Of a stretch of DNA of 18,412 nucleotides, positions 12,741-18,412 are shown piece after piece (within the stretch, counting starts at the first letter, position 1; each line of letters begins with the position of its first letter). Origin of the DNA: CAYPPG01 sp964412555 (GTDB taxonomy: Bacteria > Hinthialibacterota > Hinthialibacteria > Hinthialibacterales > Hinthialibacteraceae); contig CAYPPG010000103.1 in the NCBI GenBank assembly GCA_964412555.1, positions 1 through 18,412 of the forward strand. Direction: 5' to 3'. The notes beneath the pieces are model-generated. The model saw only the letters and a program-made list of their open reading frames with translations. It was not told the origin of the DNA and searched no databases. The position numbers and the translations under genes are program-made.

Positions 12741-15700
12741 ATGGCTCTCAACCCGATCACCTACACCGAAAAAATCGTCCGCAGTTTCCTGAAATACCAA
12801 CTCACAGCCTACCCCTTTGCCGATTTGCGGCTGCACGAACAAATGCGCCGACTATTGAACCTCGATCATGTCCGGCACACACCGCTGCTGCAAGGGCCTT
12901 ACATCAGCCTCTCCCGTAATTTCAAACAAGGGCCATCGGCCGCGGATTTGACGGCAGAAGGCGTTCTGCACCCGCATATGCTGCATCTCATCGGCTCCCG
13001 CATCACGCATTTTTACGGCCACCAGGAAAAAGCTCTTCGCGCCATCCACGCCCGTAAAACCACGTTGATTTCTACTGGTACCGGATCGGGAAAAACCGAG
13101 TGTTTTCTCTATCCCATTATTAGTCAATGTCTGGAATTGAAAGACGCCAACCAGCCTGCAGGAATCTCCGCCGTGATCGTTTATCCCATGAACGCTTTAG
13201 CCCAGGATCAGCTGGACCGTTTGCGTCACCTGTTGGCCGGCAGCGGCATTCCATTTGGATTGTACATCGGCAAAACGCCGGAATATGAACGCGAAGTCAC
13301 CGGCCAACGCCTCAAACCCGGCAGTTCGCGTGCGGATTACGAAGCAGTAGTACAGGCCTTCCGAGATCAAGGCCGCCCCGATGCGGTTCATCCACCTGAA
13401 GAGGTCTGCTCGCGTCAAAAAATGCGCACTCCAGGCGAGCAGCCGCGAATCCTGCTGACGAATGTCAAACAACTGGAATTGTTGCTGACGCGGCAGGTCG
13501 ATGTCGAATTGTTTGACAACGCGCGGCTCGACTATCTGGTGTTCGACGAAGCCCATACCTTCACCGGTATCATGGGTGCGGAGACCGCCTGCCTCATCCG
13601 CCGTCTGCGAAAATTTTGTGGATGCAGTGTGCAAGACACAGTCTGTATTGCCACATCGGCCACCATCGTCGATCAACGTGATCCCGATGCCGGCCGCCGT
13701 TTCGCCTCCCGCTTTTTCGGCATCTCCACTGAGCAAGTGGAATGTGTCCATGAAGAGTACGAAGCGGAACACTGGTCACCGGACAGACAAATGTCTTCCG
13801 AACCTGCGGCTAATCCCGCCGAACTCTTGAACCGGACTCTGATAGCTGTGGACTCGGACAATCCCGGCAACGAAATCCGTTCCATCTATCAGCAATTAAC
13901 CGGTTGGCCATTGGAAGACAATTCATGGCAGGATGCGTTGCATCAAGCCCTGCTGCGCAATGAATTGGCCTATCAAATTCACATCGCATTGCGCAACCCT
14001 ATCACCCTAAACATTTTCATGAGTCATTTAAAACATCAGGCAAACCGCCCGGTGACGGAAGAGGAACTGCTTACGTATCTGGCCTTGGGAGCAGCCGCAT
14101 TTCGTGAAGGCCGGCCTGTTTTTCGGCCCATTGTTCATGTCTTCATGCGTGGGATCCCAGGTGCGGTCGTTACCTTTCCTGAGAGAAACGAACCTCGGCT
14201 TTGGCTGAGCAGCGAAGAGGAAATCGCCTCGCTGGACGGAAAAGATGTCATTCGCCGATTTCCTGTATATACTTGCACCACCTGCGGCCAGCATTACTTT
14301 ATTACCTATTTAAAAGATTTCGAGTTCGTGAAATCCAAACCGGAAGGGGGCCAATTAGCCGAAGGTGGAGACTTCTATTGGGAATCATTGGACAAGACGC
14401 ATGATGGAAAACGCGTCGTGCTCGTTGATCAAGTCATCAGCCAGGATGAGGATGAGGAATTGGGAAAAGAGCAATGGTCGTATCCCATTTATCTCTGCCG
14501 CTTTTGCGGCTCCGCCCATCCTCAAGAAACCAACCGTTGCCAAAATTGTGGAACCGTTTCCCCTCTCGTGAAATTGTTTGCTGTTCGCAGCAATCCGAAA
14601 CATACCGGATATTTAAGTAGCTGTGTATCCTGCAAAGCGCAAGGAAAAAGCCTTGGCCGGCGTTATCGCGAACCTATCCGCGAGGTTCGCGCTGTCAATG
14701 TGTCCGATGTTCATGTTATCGCGCAGGATATGGTTCATCATGCCGAACGCCAACGCCTGCTGCTGTTTGCGGACAATCGCCAGGACGCCGCTTTCCAAGC
14801 CGGCTGGATGAAAGATCATGCGCGAAGATTTCGCCTGCGCCGATTGATGGCTGAAGCCATGAAGGAAAAGGCCATCTTGATAGGGGATATGGTGATCAAA
14901 ATTGATGATTGGCTCGATAGGGATGACAGCCTCTCACAAGCGCTGATTCCTGAAGTATGGCGTGTCGTGCCGAAAGAAGGTTCAGGCGGCGCCCACGAAG
15001 ATGAACGCCGGCATTTTCTACGGATTCAGGTATTGCGCGAAATCGCCACTGCCGCCAATCAGCAAGTCGGTTTGGAACCATGGGGACGGCTTAAAATCAG
15101 TTATCGCGGTTTGGATGCAGGTTTGCGTTTCATTCAAGAATGGTCAAAAAAAATCGGGCTTCCACCCGAAGATTTGAAAGGAGGCATTGAAACTCTCCTC
15201 GATCAACTTCGCCGCCAACGATTGTTATACGATACCCGCCGAGGGATCTTTTCCCGCTGGTGGAATGAAGGCGACCGTGAAATCGAACGTGGATATATGC
15301 CGAAACTCCCAGGACCACAGGGTATGAAGCTCCGCATTCAACACGGCGATGACAAAAAGTATGTCCGCGCATGGTTGTCAGATCACATCACGTTGGTTTA
15401 TCAAATTGCGTACAAATGGGGAATTCCTAATGCTGAAATCCCCGTTTTTCTTGAAGCGTTATGGGATTTTCTAACCGGTGAATCTATAAAGATTCTTGTT
15501 CCCGTAACTCTGAAAAGTAATAAGGATAAACCTCTTGCTAACTGTAGCGGCGTTTATCAAATCAATTCCAACATTCTTCTGCTTGGAGAGAACCACGGCC
15601 ATTACCGTTGTACACGATGCCGAAGGAAAATTACCCGCCGCACCCCGAAAAATCGGTGTATGGCCTGGCATTGTGACGGCGAACTGGAATATATTGCCGA

Positions 15701-18191
15701 AGATCCGGACAACTATGACTTGCAACTTTTGGATCAAGGCTATTCAATGCTCCGGCCGGAAGAACATACGGCCATGGTTCCGCAAGAACAACGGGATAAA
15801 TTTGAAAATTGGTTCAAAGGCGCAACGGATCGTGTTAATACGCTTGTATGCACTCCAACGCTGGAATTGGGTGTAGATATCGGATCGCTGGATTCGATCT
15901 TATTGCGCAATGTGCCACCGTTACCGGCCAATTATTGGCAGCGTGTGGGGCGTGCAGGCCGCCGCCACCGCATGGCCGTGGTCGTATGCTATTGCCGGCC
16001 CGTTTCGCATGACCGCTCATATTACAACGAACCGGTAAAAATGCTCGAAGGAATCGTGGATCCTCCTGCATTCAACATGCGCAATGAAGTCCTGATCAAA
16101 AAACACATTCATGCCGCTGTCATCACTCGCTTATTCCAACTCTCGCGGCAAAACGGTGAATTTGACGATGATCGAAAAAAAGAAATCAAGGATATTCTCT
16201 CTCGCATGCTTCCCGGCAGAATATCCGCTTATCTTTTTGAACCGGATGGATCGATTCGAACCGTTCCGTTCGATGCGTCTCCGTTTGAACAATTAGTTCA
16301 AACCAATAACCACGGTCTTGCTCATTATGTTGCTGATATCTTCCAGCAAGGCTGGCCAACTTCGGATGTGGAAGTGACCACAGCAGAATTGTTATCCCTT
16401 TTTATAGATCAAACGTCTACGGAATTGAATGGAGTATTAAATCGTTTGCGAAAACGCTTGCAATGGGCGCATCATGAAATCGTTCGTCTCAATCAGATTC
16501 GTACACAATACGGCACGCTCGACAACGAAGATGATGCGCATTACAAACGGTGCGATAGGCTCATCAAAAAACTGAAAGGTGTTCAAACGCGACAGCGCCG
16601 TGATGCGGAGGGAGTGGATGATATCAACACCTACGGCGTTCTTGCCGCGGAAGGCTTTCTTCCTGGCTACGGTTTGGACACCGGCACGATTGTTGGTATG
16701 GCGGAAGTCCCCTATTGGCAACTTGGCAGCATGGATTTCGATTTACCACGCCCTATCGGGCAAGCTTTGCGGGAATATGTTCCAGGTAATTTGATTTATG
16801 CCAATGGTCACCGATTCGTAGCGAGACGGTTCCACCGGGAACCTTCGCAAGAGCGAAGCGAAATCCCCCTTTTCGAAATCAATCCCGAAAGAGGCGCCAT
16901 TTCGGAAACCAATCTTCGCCAAAATGCGAGTTCGCTGGGTTCCATTACATTGCGTGCGATCTCGATCTGTGATGTGGATTTGATTCACCAATCTCAAATT
17001 TCCGATGAAGAAGAGACGCGATTTCAAATGCTCGTTTCCATCTTCGGCAAAGAACTCAACCGCCACAATGGTGGTTTCATCTATTCGTGGGGGGAAAAAC
17101 AAGTCATGCTCCGCCGCGGCGTTCATTTGAGGCTCGTGAATGTCGGATCCAGCCCGTCGATAGAACAACGAAATCAATTTGGCTATCCCGTTTGCATCGT
17201 TTGCGGGTATAGTGTCTCGCCGCTTTCGTCGGATCGGCAAATGGAGAGTTTTGGAAAAAACCATTCCGAACGCTGTGGAAGAACACCCGAATACATTGGT
17301 TTTTATGCCGATGTGAATGCGGATTGCTTATCCATACCAGCTTGCCCTAATCGCATCATCGCCTACAGCGTTCTCGAAGCCATCCGCATGGCGGCCACCC
17401 GCATTTTGGACATGCATCTAGAAGATCTTCAAATTCTGGTTATCGGACACATCGATCGTGATGAGGTCGATGGTTTTTTGTGGGATCCGATGCCGGGAGG
17501 TTCGGGTTTATTGGATCAAATCAAAGATCATTTTCCCACCATCATTCCATTAGCCAAACAAATTGTCGATTCTTGTCCTTCAGCCTGTGAACATGCCTGC
17601 GTCGATTGCCTGCACACATTCCGCAATTCGTATTACCACAAATATCTGGATCGGCATGAAGCCAGTGAAATGCTGAAAGCATGGGGAGAAAATCTTCGCG
17701 AAGACCACCCCATTCCACCGGCTCAATCATCATCGAAAACGCATGATCCCAATGACATGCCTGTAAATGATGCGGAAACGAAACTGAAACATCTGCTTGA
17801 AGCAGCCGGTTTTACGTCAGGCGAATTCCAACACCATATTCGTTTCCAGCAAAGCATCACGTTGGATCATCAAATCGGCAGCACAACACCGGATGTCTTT
17901 TTCGCCGGAGATGAGGATGATGAAGACGACAAAGGCGTATTAATATACCTCGACGGTCTAAGCACATCATTGCACGGCAATCCCGAAACAGCTGAACGGG
18001 ATCGTGAAATTCGCAGCTGGCTCAGAAACAACGGTTATCAGGTCATTGAAATCACCTACGTCGAGTTGGACGACCGAAACGCCATGATCCGTCACTTCAA
18101 AAAACTTGCCCGATATCTCTCAGGCAAGGAAATGTCTCAAAAAATAAGCGAAGATACCTCGTGGTTTGATCAAGCGAGTGAAAAAGATTAA
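12741..18191 (+). CDS. DEAD/DEAH helicase with DUF1998-type C-terminus (DrmA/DrmB-like fusion)
   Basis: A 1816-residue superfamily 2 helicase. Motif I is STGTGSGKTE (~111-120), motif II DEAH (269-272), motif III SAT (~306). Motif IV-like LLFADNRQDAAFQA is near 671, motif V LGVDIGSLD near 1043 and motif VI QRVGRAGRRHR at 1067. Cysteine pairs form probable zinc ribbons: C586/C589/C600/C603, C957/C960/C973/C978 and perhaps C512/C515 with C628/C631. CPSACEHACVDC (C1612, C1616, C1620, C1623) is the DUF1998-type four-cysteine motif, as in MrfA-like helicases. The tail (~1675-1790) resembles a Vsr/DUF559-like nuclease fold: TTPDVFF, YLDG, then RDREIRSWLRNNGYQVIEIT. The usual acidic residue before LDG is tyrosine here, so cleavage activity is doubtful. 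The start at 12741 has AAAAGGAA upstream; a longer frame from 12657 is repeat sequence. In class 1 DISARM, drmA (helicase) and drmB (DUF1998) are separate; here both are joined. Stand-alone MrfA- or DpdJ-like helicases are the alternatives. Confidence 0.85.
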   Translation: MALNPITYTEKIVRSFLKYQLTAYPFADLRLHEQMRRLLNLDHVRHTPLLQGPYISLSRNFKQGPSAADLTAEGVLHPHMLHLIGSRITHFYGHQEKALRAIHARKTTLISTGTGSGKTECFLYPIISQCLELKDANQPAGISAVIVYPMNALAQDQLDRLRHLLAGSGIPFGLYIGKTPEYEREVTGQRLKPGSSRADYEAVVQAFRDQGRPDAVHPPEEVCSRQKMRTPGEQPRILLTNVKQLELLLTRQVDVELFDNARLDYLVFDEAHTFTGIMGAETACLIRRLRKFCGCSVQDTVCIATSATIVDQRDPDAGRRFASRFFGISTEQVECVHEEYEAEHWSPDRQMSSEPAANPAELLNRTLIAVDSDNPGNEIRSIYQQLTGWPLEDNSWQDALHQALLRNELAYQIHIALRNPITLNIFMSHLKHQANRPVTEEELLTYLALGAAAFREGRPVFRPIVHVFMRGIPGAVVTFPERNEPRLWLSSEEEIASLDGKDVIRRFPVYTCTTCGQHYFITYLKDFEFVKSKPEGGQLAEGGDFYWESLDKTHDGKRVVLVDQVISQDEDEELGKEQWSYPIYLCRFCGSAHPQETNRCQNCGTVSPLVKLFAVRSNPKHTGYLSSCVSCKAQGKSLGRRYREPIREVRAVNVSDVHVIAQDMVHHAERQRLLLFADNRQDAAFQAGWMKDHARRFRLRRLMAEAMKEKAILIGDMVIKIDDWLDRDDSLSQALIPEVWRVVPKEGSGGAHEDERRHFLRIQVLREIATAANQQVGLEPWGRLKISYRGLDAGLRFIQEWSKKIGLPPEDLKGGIETLLDQLRRQRLLYDTRRGIFSRWWNEGDREIERGYMPKLPGPQGMKLRIQHGDDKKYVRAWLSDHITLVYQIAYKWGIPNAEIPVFLEALWDFLTGESIKILVPVTLKSNKDKPLANCSGVYQINSNILLLGENHGHYRCTRCRRKITRRTPKNRCMAWHCDGELEYIAEDPDNYDLQLLDQGYSMLRPEEHTAMVPQEQRDKFENWFKGATDRVNTLVCTPTLELGVDIGSLDSILLRNVPPLPANYWQRVGRAGRRHRMAVVVCYCRPVSHDRSYYNEPVKMLEGIVDPPAFNMRNEVLIKKHIHAAVITRLFQLSRQNGEFDDDRKKEIKDILSRMLPGRISAYLFEPDGSIRTVPFDASPFEQLVQTNNHGLAHYVADIFQQGWPTSDVEVTTAELLSLFIDQTSTELNGVLNRLRKRLQWAHHEIVRLNQIRTQYGTLDNEDDAHYKRCDRLIKKLKGVQTRQRRDAEGVDDINTYGVLAAEGFLPGYGLDTGTIVGMAEVPYWQLGSMDFDLPRPIGQALREYVPGNLIYANGHRFVARRFHREPSQERSEIPLFEINPERGAISETNLRQNASSLGSITLRAISICDVDLIHQSQISDEEETRFQMLVSIFGKELNRHNGGFIYSWGEKQVMLRRGVHLRLVNVGSSPSIEQRNQFGYPVCIVCGYSVSPLSSDRQMESFGKNHSERCGRTPEYIGFYADVNADCLSIPACPNRIIAYSVLEAIRMAATRILDMHLEDLQILVIGHIDRDEVDGFLWDPMPGGSGLLDQIKDHFPTIIPLAKQIVDSCPSACEHACVDCLHTFRNSYYHKYLDRHEASEMLKAWGENLREDHPIPPAQSSSKTHDPNDMPVNDAETKLKHLLEAAGFTSGEFQHHIRFQQSITLDHQIGSTTPDVFFAGDEDDEDDKGVLIYLDGLSTSLHGNPETAERDREIRSWLRNNGYQVIEITYVELDDRNAMIRHFKKLARYLSGKEMSQKISEDTSWFDQASEKD

Positions 18192-18412
18192 ATGGAATTT
18201 ACTCTGTAATTTTTCTTTCCCGTCATTCGATAACTATCCAAACTAAAAATTGCGTAAAATCCCCCATCCAAGAAGGTTGACCTTCCTGGACACCCCCAAA
18301 AAACGATCTTTATCAATAAATTTATATATAAGTCCATGCATAGCATCCGGCATGGAACCCCCAACCAACCCAACTCTCACTTTTCCGAATAAGCGTGGAA
18401 AACGGCTCTCCC
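18192..18412. other. 3' flank with two weak hairpins and no gene
   Basis: 221 bp without a credible gene. A hairpin at 18268-18289 has arms CCA-a-GAAGG and CCTTC-c-TGG around TTGA, but no T-run follows on the plus strand, so it is a poor terminator. CCATGC (18334-18339) and GCATGG (18350-18355) form a second small inverted repeat. Nothing shows what the next gene is, so a drmC-like gene further on cannot be excluded. Confidence 0.4.

Noticed and set aside
18268..18289. Rho-independent terminator after the helicase
   Set aside because: The stem has a mismatch, and it is followed by CACCCCC and an A-run, not a T-run. On the other strand the T-run is not adjacent either.

Overview
This is an 18.4 kb accessory (defence-island type) stretch of bacterial DNA. 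Gene products are bacterial throughout: XRE regulator, ImmA/IrrE peptidase, VapBC, GxxExxY protein, IS21 end, and Shine-Dalgarno sites before most genes. Base composition is patchy: the left third is AT-rich and the large operon genes are GC-rich, with one sharp AT-rich island inside the methyltransferase. A run of exactly 100 N (8104-8203) marks a draft assembly. I cannot name the organism; an uncultured environmental bacterium fits, but that is inference.

Layout. (1) 1-211: left end of an IS21-family element whose istA would read leftwards out of the window. It has five terminal repeats of about 23 bp. (2) 172-996, minus strand: a CD-NTase-like (OAS/cGAS-type) nucleotidyltransferase whose C-terminus is cut off by the IS end. 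(3) 997-1322: AT-rich non-coding DNA with operator-like repeats, then a small DUF2188 gene on the minus strand (1323-1556). (4) 1726-2677: an overlapping XRE regulator / ImmA-type metallopeptidase pair behind a good promoter with an inverted repeat beside its -10 box. (5) 2718-6017 and 6014-11113: a SNF2-family helicase overlapping a very large N6-adenine methyltransferase by four bases. (6) 11102-12740: a 'cassette' zone with five copies of an ~85 bp imperfect palindrome separating a GxxExxY nuclease-fold gene and a VapBC toxin-antitoxin pair. (7) 12741-18191: an 1816-residue DEAD/DEAH helicase with several zinc-binding cysteine clusters, a DUF1998-type cysteine motif and a degenerate nuclease-like tail. 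(8) 18192-18412: no gene seen.

How it may work. SNF2 helicase, PglX/DrmMI-like adenine methyltransferase and DUF1998 helicase, in this order, match the gene order of class 1 DISARM (drmD-drmMI-drmA-drmB-drmC). Here the helicase and DUF1998 parts are in one polypeptide and no separate phospholipase-D gene (drmC) lies in the window. The methyltransferase would mark host DNA, and the two helicases would be the anti-phage machinery. The XRE/ImmA pair is a plausible phage- or damage-responsive switch, by analogy with ImmR/ImmA. The repeats, the VapBC/GxxExxY insertion and the AT-rich specificity region suggest the locus is remodelled by cassette-like insertion and exchange of the target-recognition module. 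The functional assignments come from motif recognition by eye, not from database searches.
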